A stretch of 64,000 bases of DNA from contig NZ_AZFE01000002.1 of assembly GCF_001434315.1 (NCBI RefSeq), positions 42,569 to 106,568 of the forward strand. The letters run 5' to 3'. This stretch comes from Paucilactobacillus oligofermentans DSM 15707 = LMG 22743. GTDB taxonomy: Bacteria > Bacillota > Bacilli > Lactobacillales > Lactobacillaceae. The stretch's first letter is position 1, and every line of letters starts with the position of its first letter. Below, in pieces: positions 16,516 through 25,014 of the stretch. Made by a program: the position numbers and the translations under genes. The notes below the pieces were generated by a model that had not been told where the DNA came from, searched no databases, and saw nothing but the letters and a program-made list of their open reading frames with translations.

Positions 16516-17760
16516 CTACCAGACGAATAATCCAACAAATCCAGCAGATAGAAGTGAAACCAAGATACCTGAAACAAGCATTAAACCAACATTTTTAGAA
16601 ATCAAATCATTAGTTTCTTTACCAACGATACCCTTGAAGGCACCGATAATCATACCAGTCGTTGATAAGTTAGCAAATGAAGTCAAGAATACTGTCAAGA
16701 CAGCACGTAAATGTGGAGAGTAACTAGCAATTGTCTTACCAGTAATTTCACCCATAACAACGAATTCATTAGTAACTAACTTCATACCCATATGTTGAGC
16801 TAAGATCCAAGCATCGTGCCATGGCATACCCATTAAGAATGCAAATGGCGACATGATGATTCCTAGAATAACTTCAAGAGAAACTTGTGGAAGGTGAATC
16901 CAGACAAAGATCTTGTCGATTAAGGCTGCTAAAGCAACGAAGGCCACAACGTTAGCCAAAATAATTAAAATCAATTTTCCGGCATTTAAAATTGAATCAC
17001 CCAAGAATGAGAAGAATGGTTCGCGCTTTCCATCTACAGATTCTTCAGAAACAGTTGCGATTGTATCGTCTTCTGGAGAAACTTTAACAGGGTTAATCAT
17101 ACTTGTAACAATAATTGAATTAATAATATTAATTGGAACAGCAGTCAATACGAATTGACCTGGAACCATTTGAACATAAGCTCCGATAATTGATGCAGTA
17201 ATACAACTCATTGACATCATCGCGATAGTCAAGTTACGTTGAGCTGTCATCTTACGAAGTTGCATACCTGAAATAGCAAGCACTTCAGTGTTTCCTAAGA
17301 ACATCATTTCAACAGCGAAGAATGATTCGAACTTAGGTTGTCCGGTAATGAATGAAAGTCCACGACCGATCCATTTGATGATCCAAGGTAAGATACCAAA
17401 ATAAGTTAAGATATCAAACATTGGAACAATCATTAAGATTGGAAGCAAGGCACTGGTAACAAAGTTCATTGTTTCAGCAGTACCACCGGCAGCTCCACCT
17501 TGGGCCAATGGTGTAACCCAGTTAGGAAGTGCAAAGCTAATTCCGACATAAGCGACTTTAACTAATTCAGAGAAACCATCAGCGGCAGCTTTGATTGCTG
17601 TACGACCTGCTGAAAAGCTTGTAAAGAACCAAGCAAGGAACAAGTTAATAACAACCATGATACCAATTGACTTCCAGTTGATAGCTTTCTTGTCCTTTGA
17701 GAAAAGGAAACCAACCAATAGGAATACGACTAATCCTAAACAATTTATTGCAACATACAT
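16516..17760 (-). CDS. nupC: Concentrative nucleoside transporter NupC
   Basis: 414 residues with about ten hydrophobic segments. CNT family motifs are visible: the N-terminal helices up to AINWKSIG, GFSELVKVAYVGISFALP, VTSALLPILMIVPMFDILTY, FFAVEMMFLGNTEVLAISG and FANLSTTGMIIGAFKGIVG. CNTs take up nucleosides with H+ or Na+. The gene has its own promoter at 17834-17862 and a cre site further up. The gap to the hydrolase gene has only a weak hairpin (CTGAAT-TTATG-ATTCAG near 16444-16460), so read-through is likely. Confidence 0.92.
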   Translation of the reverse strand: MYVAINCLGLVVFLLVGFLFSKDKKAINWKSIGIMVVINLFLAWFFTSFSAGRTAIKAAADGFSELVKVAYVGISFALPNWVTPLAQGGAAGGTAETMNFVTSALLPILMIVPMFDILTYFGILPWIIKWIGRGLSFITGQPKFESFFAVEMMFLGNTEVLAISGMQLRKMTAQRNLTIAMMSMSCITASIIGAYVQMVPGQFVLTAVPINIINSIIVTSMINPVKVSPEDDTIATVSEESVDGKREPFFSFLGDSILNAGKLILIILANVVAFVALAALIDKIFVWIHLPQVSLEVILGIIMSPFAFLMGMPWHDAWILAQHMGMKLVTNEFVVMGEITGKTIASYSPHLRAVLTVFLTSFANLSTTGMIIGAFKGIVGKETNDLISKNVGLMLVSGILVSLLSAGFVGLFVW

Positions 17761-17833
17761 GAATATAAACCCCTTTATATATATTTCCCGAAAACCAAAA
17801 ATAAAATAATAGCATGTTTTTGGGTACTACTAA

Positions 17834-17862
17834 AATATAACGTTTTAAAATTGCTCTGTAAA
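17834..17862 (-). promoter_or_regulatory. nupC promoter
   Basis: On the minus strand: TTTACA (17857-17862), 17-base spacer, TATATT (17834-17839). The stretch 17761-18150 otherwise holds a cre site (17910-17923), an inverted repeat TTGATTA-AGAT-TAATCAA (18013-18030) of unknown role, and the queH terminator. Confidence 0.7.
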
Positions 17863-17909
17863 CCAAAAACTTTGCTCAAAAATTGATTGAAATCGGTAAA
17901 CCCTTTTAC

Positions 17910-17923
17910 GTTAAGCGCTTACA
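17910..17923 (-). promoter_or_regulatory. cre site upstream of nupC
   Basis: TGTAAGCGCTTAAC on the minus strand matches the CcpA box TGWNANCGNTNNCA at 12 of 14 positions. It lies about 85 bases before the inferred transcript start. Confidence 0.5.
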
Positions 17924-18103
17924 CGATTCACAAACTTTATTAATTTAATTTATCGATAAATCTTCACTAATTGAGCAATAGGATAATTAATTATTAACGT
18001 TCCCCTATTTTGTTGATTAAGATTAATCAAAACGTGAAAACACTTTAAATCGTCAATTTAATAATACATTTAATACCTTTGTGAAAAGCAACGTAAAATA
18101 CAT

Positions 18104-18144
18104 CAAAAAAGATTCAAAATAATCAGTCGAAAGATTATTTTGAA
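18104..18144 (-). terminator. queH terminator
   Basis: On the minus strand TTCAAAATAATC and GATTATTTTGAA form a 12-bp stem followed by CTTTTTTG. Confidence 0.85.
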
Positions 18145-18150
18145 CCTAAA

Positions 18151-18909
18151 TTATTTTTCATACATGATTTGCGAATAATCGTCATCTTGATGTTGCGTGA
18201 CATATTCACGTGCGTCCTTGTTAATCTGCTTCAAATCAACGCCTTGCTGGCGAGCCGCAAATAAACAACCGCAATAACATTGCCGGTAGACATTATATTC
18301 TTCTGACATTTCAACTGAACGTTTATAGCCAGAACGCTTTTTAAAATCGCTCGGTAAATACGAGACATCATAGACATGTTGGACATCAAATCCTAATTTG
18401 TTAATAATTCTGGCATTTTTATGAGGACTAATTGTTAAAGCACTTCCGAAATAGTCAAACCCTAATTCTTGTGCTTTCTTCGCCACCCGTTCGAGTCGAT
18501 AATTATAGCACAGGGTGCAACGGGCGCCGCCTTCTGGTTCACCTTTAAGATCACGCACAACTTCTAGCCATTTAGTTGGTTCGTATTCGGCGGCAATAAA
18601 AGTGACATTATGATTCGTTTTTTTATTAAAATCTTGAATAAATTTAGCTTGCACTAACTTTCGACGTTCAAATTCCATCCGTGGATGAATATTGGGATTA
18701 TCATAATAAATCGTAATATCTGCATATTGTGTCATGTATTCCAGCGTATAAGTACTACAGGGTGCACAGCAACTATGCAGCAATACTTTGGGACGTTCAT
18801 CGGTAGTTTCCCATTTGGTGATTACTTTTTGAAGAACTTCATCATAGTTGATTTTTTGCCCTTCTTGAAACATTTTAACGACTTCATCATATTCAAGCAT
18901 TGTTATCAT
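18151..18909 (-). CDS. queH: Epoxyqueuosine reductase QueH (DUF208)
   Basis: 252 residues. The four metal/Fe-S cysteines of QueH are visible: LLHSCCAPCSTYTLEYM near residue 41, with CC and a further C; CTLCYNYRLERVAKKA near 131; and YRQCYCGCLFA near 213. Other family segments are FGSALTISPHKN and SDFKKRSGYKRS. QueH reduces epoxyqueuosine to queuosine at tRNA position 34, replacing the cobalamin enzyme QueG. An in-frame ATG at 18900 is an alternative start; neither has a strong SD. The 118-residue membrane-protein gene lies 14 bases upstream on the same strand. Confidence 0.92.
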   Translation of the reverse strand: MITMLEYDEVVKMFQEGQKINYDEVLQKVITKWETTDERPKVLLHSCCAPCSTYTLEYMTQYADITIYYDNPNIHPRMEFERRKLVQAKFIQDFNKKTNHNVTFIAAEYEPTKWLEVVRDLKGEPEGGARCTLCYNYRLERVAKKAQELGFDYFGSALTISPHKNARIINKLGFDVQHVYDVSYLPSDFKKRSGYKRSVEMSEEYNVYRQCYCGCLFAARQQGVDLKQINKDAREYVTQHQDDDYSQIMYEK

Positions 18910-18923
18910 CTCGCTTAACTTTA

Positions 18924-19280
18924 TTAATTATTATTTTGATAAATACCAATCACAGCCCACGGCCAAATCAACAGGTAAATAAATCCAACTTTTGACCAAT
19001 CGCCATAAGTAAAAATAGTTAGATGCTTCTTTTCTTTAGCAAAGACGTCAATATACTTTGCGGTAAATGAATACAATAAAATTCCAATTGATAAATAAAT
19101 TATTATTACCCAATCCAAAATATTTACTGCTGATCCATGAACTTTAATCCAGACAAAAATTAGCATCAATAAAATCCCGAGTATACACGTTCGACAAAGA
19201 TAATAAATAATTCCCGTTGTTTTACCCAGTCGAATATTAAATGACATTGATTCCAAATACCAATTAAATAGCTTTTTCAC
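18924..19280 (-). CDS. Small membrane protein, unknown function
   Basis: 118 residues with three likely membrane helices (about residues 25-43, 52-70, 95-112). A short charged loop, AKEKKHLTIFTYGDWSKVG, lies between helices 2 and 3. I do not recognise the family. It is 14 bases upstream of queH on the same strand, so the two are probably co-transcribed, but no functional link follows. The SD (GAAATTGGGAGT) is plausible. Confidence 0.6.
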   Translation of the reverse strand: MKKLFNWYLESMSFNIRLGKTTGIIYYLCRTCILGILLMLIFVWIKVHGSAVNILDWVIIIYLSIGILLYSFTAKYIDVFAKEKKHLTIFTYGDWSKVGFIYLLIWPWAVIGIYQNNN

Positions 19281-19364
19281 CAGACTACTCCCAATTTCTT
19301 CTATTTAATGTAATGATACCTTGATAATTAGATGCTTGGCAATCTTAAATTAAAAATTTAGACA

Positions 19365-19818
19365 CAAAAAAACCGGAGCCTTCTCACTCCGGTCGTTTAA
19401 CATCAGGAAAGTAACTTGCGGCTACCAAATTGTTTTAACTTTATAACTATTGGTATCGCCTCATTCTTTTCATATATCTTTGAATCTAACCATTAAATCT
19501 AAATCTTGGGTCGATGGTTTTATCCGTTAAACTGATATTAACTGGTACTTAATATTTAAATATTGGTGTCTTGTTACTGGCAAGTCAATGGTCGACTGCC
19601 GTGTTCTAATTTTATTGGATATCGGTCTATGCTAGCCGCTGGCTTAAATCTTACGCATGGGCTAGTCTCTTAACTTAATCATGGATACACTTTACAAATC
19701 TGTTCGAATCTTCAAGCTGTCAATCTGAATTCTTCGTATCATGTGGTTCCAAACTATACTACTAAAGGAACTTGTGCACTGAGAAGGTAGTAGCCACAAG
19801 AGGTGATTCCTTTCCTGT
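19365..19818 (-). ncRNA. Structured RNA of ~454 nt, class not identified
   Basis: On the minus strand a promoter (19825-19853) leads to a transcript starting near 19818 and ending at a strong terminator (stem ACCGGAG/CTCCGGT at 19372-19393, U run 19365-19371). Its two ends pair: CAGGAAAG (19810-19817) with CTTTCCTG (19404-19411), then CTTGTGGCTAC (19790-19800) with GTAGCCGCAAG (19415-19425), 11 bp with one G-U. Internal hairpins include CTAGCC/GGCTAG, GGCAGTC/GACTTGCC, AACCAT/ATGGTT and TACCAA/TTGGTA. No reading frame with an SD is present. I see no RNase P (GAGGAAAGTCC), tmRNA, or 6S signature. Large lactobacillar RNAs such as ROOL or GOLLD are possible relatives I cannot test. Confidence 0.75.
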
Positions 19819-19824
19819 AACTGT

Positions 19825-19853
19825 ATAATAACCGCTTCTACGAAATTATTCAA
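19825..19853 (-). promoter_or_regulatory. Promoter of the ~454-nt RNA
   Basis: On the minus strand: TTGAAT (19848-19853), 17-base spacer, TATTAT (19825-19830). Between this and the thrS terminator (19854-20172) there is no gene; a hairpin AAAATAAAGCCA/TGGCTTTATTTT and three copies of an AAACGYGYTC motif are present. Confidence 0.75.
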
Positions 19854-19928
19854 ATGAAACGACTCCGAAAAAAACTAAATTTTTTTGTAGTTAAAAGACG
19901 CCTTTAAACCAGCTTTCTTGCTGATCTA

Positions 19929-20148
19929 AAACGTGTTCAAATCACCAGCTTTCTCACCTAACTAAAATAAAGCCAGACAATAAAAATTCTCATCATTTGG
20001 CTTTATTTTCTAAAACGTGCTCAAACTCACAACTTCCTAATATATAACAAACATTTACCCACGATATAAAATCACTATCATAGGTAAATCTTCGTATATC
20101 ACGGAAGATAACCGCGAGTTTTCACACTCTATTTTGAAACGCGTTCAT
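19929..20148. repeat. Three copies of AAACGYGYTCAW motif
   Basis: AAACGTGTTCAA (19929-19940), AAACGTGCTCAA (20013-20024) and AAACGCGTTCAT (20137-20148). The first two sit in longer similar blocks (CTAAAACGTG, then TCAAA and CAC..CTT). A fourth copy, AAACGTGCTC, is in the thiM leader at 35951-35960. Function unknown. Confidence 0.55.
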
Positions 20149-20172
20149 CAATTCAATCATCTCCACCTAATA

Positions 20173-20215
20173 AAAATAACGACACTATCCAAACTACGGA
20201 TAATATCGTTATTTA
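20173..20215 (-). terminator. thrS terminator
   Basis: On the minus strand AAATAACGA..TATCC and GGATA..TCGTTATTT pair around GTAGTTT, followed by TTTATT. The hairpin tip (ATCC-AAACTAC-GGAT) recurs almost unchanged in the hairpin after thiD at 34242-34278. Confidence 0.85.
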
Positions 20216-20257
20216 TTTTAGTGCTCAATGATTACCGAATTGATGAACGCTCTATTT

Positions 20258-22063
20258 TTACTTTTCTCTTGAATAAGTTGCCAAATCAGCAATAATTTCA
20301 CTCGTGAAATCAGCCTTTGACTTCGAAACTTGTTCTTGTTCACCATACTTACGAACAGAAACGGCTTCGTTTTCAACTTCGCTATCACCAACCACTAACG
20401 TATATGGAACTTTATGGGTTTGTGATTCACGAATCTTGTAACCCATTTTTTCATTACGGTGATCAACAGTGGCACGAATACCAACTGCAGCTAATTCATT
20501 ACGAACTTGATCAGCATATTCAGCATGGGTATCTTCACGAACTGGAATAATTTGAACTTGTTTTGGTGCAAGCCAAGTTGGGAAAGCACCCTTATACATT
20601 TCAGTTAAGTAAGCCGTGAATCGTTCCATCGTTGAAATAACTCCACGATGAATCATGATTGGACGATGATCCTTGCCATCTTCACCCACATAATGAAGGT
20701 CGAATTGTTTTGGCAACATAAAGTCTAATTGAATAGTAGAAAGCGTTTCTTCATTACCTAAGGCAGTCTTTGTTTGAACATCCAACTTAGGACCGTAGAA
20801 AGCAGCTTCTCCTTCAGCTTCAACATAGTTCAAGTTCATGTCATCCATGGCTTGCTTCAACATTGTTTGAGCATTATTCCACATTTCGTCATCATCAAAG
20901 TACTTGTCAGTATTTTTAGGATCACGATAACTTAAACGGAACGTATAATCGTTGATGTCAAAATCATGATAAACGTTGATCATCAAATCAAGAATACTCT
21001 TAAATTCTTCTTCAATTTGGTCAGGTGTAACGAATGTGTGACCATCATTAAGGGTCATTTCACGAACCCGTTGTAGACCAGAAAGGGCCCCAGATTTTTC
21101 ATAACGATGCATCATGCCAAGTTCAGCAATCCGTAAAGGTAGTTCACGATATGAGCGAATATGATGTTTGTAAACTTGAATATGGCTAGGACAATTCATT
21201 GGACGCAATTCCAACAATTCGCCATCACCCATGTCCATTGGTGGGAACATGTCTTCACGATAATGTTGCCAATGACCTGAAGTCTTATATTCATTTAAGT
21301 TCATTAAGATTGGGGTATAAACGTGGTTATATCCATTTGAAACTTCCTTGTCGATGATATAACGTTCGATCGTACGACGAATGGTTGCACCATTTGGCAT
21401 CCAGTAAGGAAGACCGGCACCAACTTTAGGATCAACGAAGAATAAATCAAGGTCATTACCAATCACACGATGATCGCGTTCTTTGGCTTCTTGACGACGA
21501 ACTAAATCAGCTTCTAAATCGTCTTTCTTAAAGAAAACTGTTCCATAAATACGTTGAAGCATGTCATTTGATGACATCCCCTTCCAATATGCACCAGCAA
21601 CTGAAAGTAATTCAAAGTTTTTAACTACGTCAACATAGTTTAAAACGGCACCGCTAGCGATAGTGGTAAAATCACCAACCTTAAACAAGGCTACTTTGCC
21701 ATTTTCAGCATGATCTTCAAATAATTCTTGTTGGAATTTATCATTAGGATATAGTGCTTTTGCGTCAGCTAAATCAGCTGATTCAAATTCAACTTTTGCC
21801 TTATTTTTACCAAAAGCTTTCACAATTGTTGCAATAGCTTCTAATTCATCAGCAGAAACTTGGATTTCATCCTTATCAGAATCAATAAAGAACCCATCAT
21901 CAGTTGCTTGGTTATCGCCTAAACGAATCCCATCAAATTGTTGATGTAATGCTGCTGCGGTTAATAATGCAGTGGTTTGGCGTAGTGCCTGTAATGCTGC
22001 GTCTGATTCTTTGTCGACTTTTTCAACTGAACCGTCAACATAAAGTAATTGTACTTGTGCCAT
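20258..22063 (-). CDS. thrS: Threonyl-tRNA synthetase with degenerate editing domain
   Basis: 601 residues from the ATG at 22063 (AGGAGG ten bases upstream); the frame extends upstream only through the T-box. The class II core is intact: zinc ligands in LRPMNCPSH, the H of LNDGHTF, and [13 protein letters not shown]; motif 2 is [20 protein letters not shown]; the anticodon-binding domain is C-terminal. The N-terminal TGS domain is reduced to about 30 residues. In the editing domain the HxxxH is LRQTTALL, and the later CxxxH segment reads IASGAVLNY. All four editing residues known from E. coli (H73, H77, C182, H186) are thus replaced. It is controlled by a Thr-type T-box and may be either the only ThrRS or a second copy. 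Confidence 0.93.
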   Translation of the reverse strand: MAQVQLLYVDGSVEKVDKESDAALQALRQTTALLTAAALHQQFDGIRLGDNQATDDGFFIDSDKDEIQVSADELEAIATIVKAFGKNKAKVEFESADLADAKALYPNDKFQQELFEDHAENGKVALFKVGDFTTIASGAVLNYVDVVKNFELLSVAGAYWKGMSSNDMLQRIYGTVFFKKDDLEADLVRRQEAKERDHRVIGNDLDLFFVDPKVGAGLPYWMPNGATIRRTIERYIIDKEVSNGYNHVYTPILMNLNEYKTSGHWQHYREDMFPPMDMGDGELLELRPMNCPSHIQVYKHHIRSYRELPLRIAELGMMHRYEKSGALSGLQRVREMTLNDGHTFVTPDQIEEEFKSILDLMINVYHDFDINDYTFRLSYRDPKNTDKYFDDDEMWNNAQTMLKQAMDDMNLNYVEAEGEAAFYGPKLDVQTKTALGNEETLSTIQLDFMLPKQFDLHYVGEDGKDHRPIMIHRGVISTMERFTAYLTEMYKGAFPTWLAPKQVQIIPVREDTHAEYADQVRNELAAVGIRATVDHRNEKMGYKIRESQTHKVPYTLVVGDSEVENEAVSVRKYGEQEQVSKSKADFTSEIIADLATYSREK

Positions 22064-22102
22064 ATTCCTATGTCCTCCTAATGAACTAAAATGATTGCAA
22101 AT

Positions 22103-22348
22103 AAAAATCCCAGGAATCATTAATAATGATTCCTGGGACGTTAATTTATAAATTGACGTGGTGCCACCCATCTTTAAGAACAAACTAAATTTGCTCTTAT
22201 CTCTGATAGGCAATAACGTGCGCTCTCCGGTTTACCTTATTTCGGTAAACTATCTTATAAGATAGTATTACTACTCCGATATTAACGATTAGAATTTCAG
22301 CCTGGCCCTAATCTCTCTTGTGATTCGGATACGTAACGTGTTCTTCAA
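22103..22348 (-). promoter_or_regulatory. T-box leader of thrS
   Basis: The antiterminator motif TGGGTGGCACCACG is at about 22157-22170 on the minus strand. The terminator stem CCCAGGAATCATTA/TGATTCCTGGG at 22105-22138 has a T run. The stem I region lies between 22180 and 22348. Uncharged tRNA binding should favour thrS transcription. I could not place the specifier codon with certainty; threonine is inferred from the gene. Confidence 0.9.
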
Positions 22349-22354
22349 TGAAAA

Positions 22355-22382
22355 ATTATATCATGTTTAGCAAAATATGCAA
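22355..22382 (-). promoter_or_regulatory. thrS promoter
   Basis: On the minus strand: TTGCAT (22377-22382), 16-base spacer, TATAAT (22355-22360). Confidence 0.75.
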
Positions 22383-22393
22383 ATCAAATTTTA

Positions 22394-23746
22394 CTAGTCT
22401 AATTTAGTTTTATTTCGATTCATTAACCAGTGGGTGATGAATAAACCGACGAACCACACGATTGAAACCATCAACGATAAACGAGTTTCAGGATCGAAGG
22501 TTAGAAAAATCAACACCGCAATAAAGAAAATTAAGCTCGCATAATCGGTGTATGGATAACCTGGCATCAAGAACTTCTTGACCCCTTCTGGTTGTACTTT
22601 TCGAAATTTCAAATGGCACCACAGCATAATCAACCAGACAAAGACAAAGTTAATGGTCGAAACACCTGAGATTAAATTAAAAATCCCTTCTGGCATTATA
22701 TAATTCAATATTACAACCACAAATAAAATTCCGGATGAAAAATGCAATGCGGTATTAGGTACCATATGACGACTTAATTTTGCAAATCGTTGCATCGCAT
22801 TTCCACCAGTGGCTAGTGCATGTAATGTCCGACTAGTACTAAAGATCGCACTGTTCGTAGCTGACATTGCCGCGGTTAATACAACAAAGTTTAAAATGGC
22901 AGCGGCACTGGTAATTCCAATTCCAGAAAAGACCTGGACGAATGGACTTGAAGTCATCGTAATCTTATCCCATGGCGAGACCATCATAATCGCAATCATT
23001 GAACCAATATAAAATAGTCCAATTCTAATTGGCAAACTGTTAATTGCCTTTGGTAAGTCTTTCTCAGGATTCTTAGTTTCACCAGCCGTTAAACCAACCA
23101 TCTCAATCCCAACAAACGCAAACACAACCATTTGAAACGACATTAAGAAACCAACCGGACCAGTGGGGAAAAAGCCCCCATGTGAATATAAGTTACTAAA
23201 TGAAGCGGTTGAGGTTCCAACATGATAATGGAAGATAGTTAAGCCAAAACCGACCACAATTAACGCTAATATGGCTACTACTTTAATCATCGAGAACCAC
23301 GATTCAAGTTCCCCAAATAACCCAACATTTAAAAGGTTAATCATTAATAGTAAGAGGATAATAACCAACGGTCCCACCCACTGTGGTAAATTAGGGAACC
23401 AATAACGTAAGTAGATTCCGGTTGCTGTTAAGTCAGCCATTGCTAAACTCAACCAACATGACCAATAAGTCCAACCGGTAATAAATTCCATCCGGTCACC
23501 CAAATATTCTTTCACAAAATCAATAAATGAATGTTTAGAAGTATCTGACAATAATAACTCACCAATTGCCCGCATCATGAAGAAACAGAACACGCCCACA
23601 ATTAAATACGATAAAATAATTGATGGACCAGCTTTTCGAATGGCACTCCCAGATCCCAAGAACAATCCAGTTCCAATGGCGCCACCAATCGCAATCATTT
23701 GAATGTGGCGGCTTTGTAATGAGCGTGATAAATTACGATCTTCCAT
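22394..23746 (-). CDS. Amino acid permease, APC superfamily (AAT family)
   Basis: 450 residues, twelve predicted membrane helices. The N-terminal signature RHIQMIAIGGAIGTGLFLGS is the APC/AAT substrate and cation-binding motif of helix 1. Other segments are FVGIEMVGLTAGETKNPEKDLPKAIN and MSATNSAIFSTSRTLHALA. Family members carry amino acids such as serine, alanine, threonine, lysine or GABA by proton symport. A T-box leader (23781-23975) shows that expression answers to one uncharged tRNA; its neighbours are thrS and serS, so threonine or serine are candidates. A GGAGG SD is present. Confidence 0.85.
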   Translation of the reverse strand: MEDRNLSRSLQSRHIQMIAIGGAIGTGLFLGSGSAIRKAGPSIILSYLIVGVFCFFMMRAIGELLLSDTSKHSFIDFVKEYLGDRMEFITGWTYWSCWLSLAMADLTATGIYLRYWFPNLPQWVGPLVIILLLLMINLLNVGLFGELESWFSMIKVVAILALIVVGFGLTIFHYHVGTSTASFSNLYSHGGFFPTGPVGFLMSFQMVVFAFVGIEMVGLTAGETKNPEKDLPKAINSLPIRIGLFYIGSMIAIMMVSPWDKITMTSSPFVQVFSGIGITSAAAILNFVVLTAAMSATNSAIFSTSRTLHALATGGNAMQRFAKLSRHMVPNTALHFSSGILFVVVILNYIMPEGIFNLISGVSTINFVFVWLIMLWCHLKFRKVQPEGVKKFLMPGYPYTDYASLIFFIAVLIFLTFDPETRLSLMVSIVWFVGLFITHWLMNRNKTKLD

Positions 23747-23780
23747 GATTTCCTCCTAAAGTAATTAAGTCCTTTTAACG

Positions 23781-23975
23781 AAAAAAGTCCCCGGCACGAA
23801 GATTCGTACCAGGGACGTTAAATTTATAGTTAACGCGGTTCCACCCAAGTTTTACAATCTGGAGTATCTCCAAATTGACTCTTGCGGTTGATATCGGAAC
23901 CATCCATTATGTTACGCCATTTCATTATCGACTCACAGCCATTCATCGACTCTCTGTTTTCATCACTTGATTAAT
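23781..23975 (-). promoter_or_regulatory. T-box leader of the amino acid permease gene
   Basis: The minus strand carries TGGGTGGAACCGCG (about 23838-23850) and a terminator stem GTCCCTGGTACGAA/TTCGTGCCGGGGAC followed by TTTTTT (23781-23816). Stem I seems short. The cognate amino acid was not read. Confidence 0.88.
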
Positions 23976-23981
23976 AGTTCA

Positions 23982-24009
23982 ATTATACGAATTTCATCTT
24001 GATTGTCAA
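23982..24009 (-). promoter_or_regulatory. Permease promoter
   Basis: On the minus strand: TTGACA (24004-24009), 16-base spacer, TATAAT (23982-23987), both consensus. Confidence 0.8.
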
Positions 24010-24042
24010 CCAGAAAATTAAAGTTAGATTAAAGGACTATAT

Positions 24043-24071
24043 TTGTACCGTAACCTTGAAAATGCTATCAT
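24043..24071 (+). promoter_or_regulatory. SDR gene promoter
   Basis: TTGTAC (24043-24048), 17-base spacer, TATCAT (24066-24071). Confidence 0.65.
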
Positions 24072-24105
24072 GACTGATAAATAGACTATCTGGAGGAACT
24101 CATTA

Positions 24106-24954
24106 ATGACAGCAGAAAAAGTTTGGTTAATCACAGGCACTTCAACCGGTTTTGGTAAAATGCTAGTTGAAGAATTACAAAAAACCGATGCAAAAATTGT
24201 GGCAACCGCTCGAAATGTCGCAAAGATTCAACACTGGACTGACAACAAGAATACCTTACTATTAGAACTAGACGTGACCGATCAAAAACAAATCGACAAG
24301 GCCGTTGCCGATACGATTGATAAATTCGGACGCATTGATGTCTTAGTTAACAATGCTGGTTGGGGTTACTTTGGATCAGTTGAAGAAACTGATGAAGCTG
24401 CAGTTCGTTCATTAATGGATACCAACTTTTGGGGACTCACTAACATGACTCGTGCCGTCTTACCAATCATGCGTAGTCAAAAAGAAGGTCAAATTATTAA
24501 CATTTCTTCAGTTGCCGGTATTCTTGGTGGCGCTGGAATTGCTTACTACAATGCAACTAAACATGCCGTTGAAGGATTTTCAAAGGGTTTAGCTTATGAA
24601 GTTGAACCTTTAGGCATTAAAATTACCAATGTTGAACCCGGCCCATTTAGAACTGATTGGGCTGGTCGCTCACATCAAGCTGCTGATTCAACCATTGCTG
24701 ATTACGAAAATACTGCCCATAACAACACCACGGTGTTTGAAGGTAACTCCGGTCAACAAGATGGTTCACCAGAACTACTTGCTAAAGCCATCGTAAAATT
24801 AAGTAAAGTCACTAATCCACCACTTCATTTCCTTGCTGGTGCCAATGCGGTTGAACGTGCGCACGAAGAAATTGAACGTCTCCAACAAGATTTTGATGTT
24901 TGGGAAGAAGATTCCACTCACCTTTCTTATGGTGACGAACCTTACTGGAATTAA
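24106..24954 (+). CDS. Short-chain dehydrogenase/reductase (classical SDR)
   Basis: 282 residues. The NAD(P)-binding motif is LITGTSTGFGKMLVEEL, with VLVNNAGWG and the catalytic set N (DTNFWG), S (NISSVAG) and YxxxK (YYNATKHAVEG). NVEPGPFRTDW follows the active site. An Arg after the first strand (ATARN) suggests NADPH use. It belongs to the large group of SDRs with an extended C-terminus; the substrate is unknown. It has its own promoter and a GGAGG SD, and ends at a bidirectional terminator shared with serS. Confidence 0.88.
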   Translation: MTAEKVWLITGTSTGFGKMLVEELQKTDAKIVATARNVAKIQHWTDNKNTLLLELDVTDQKQIDKAVADTIDKFGRIDVLVNNAGWGYFGSVEETDEAAVRSLMDTNFWGLTNMTRAVLPIMRSQKEGQIINISSVAGILGGAGIAYYNATKHAVEGFSKGLAYEVEPLGIKITNVEPGPFRTDWAGRSHQAADSTIADYENTAHNNTTVFEGNSGQQDGSPELLAKAIVKLSKVTNPPLHFLAGANAVERAHEEIERLQQDFDVWEEDSTHLSYGDEPYWN

Positions 24955-24965
24955 ACTTTTAAAAT

Positions 24966-25008
24966 AAATAACAGATATCTCATTAAATTGAGGTATCTGT
25001 TATTTTTA
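24966..25008. terminator. Bidirectional terminator between SDR gene and serS
   Basis: A 17-bp stem (AAATAACAGATATCTCA and its partner) around a six-base loop, with T runs on both strands. Confidence 0.9.
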
Positions 25009-25014
25009 TTAGCT

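Noticed and set aside
19365..19818. RNase P RNA, tmRNA or 6S RNA
   Set aside because: The GAGGAAAGTCC and ACAGAA blocks of type B RNase P, the tmRNA ends and tag frame, and the size of 6S RNA do not fit.
22064..22213. 50-residue N-terminal extension of ThrS
   Set aside because: The frame is open only because it runs through the T-box terminator; AGGAGG and sequence similarity begin at 22063.
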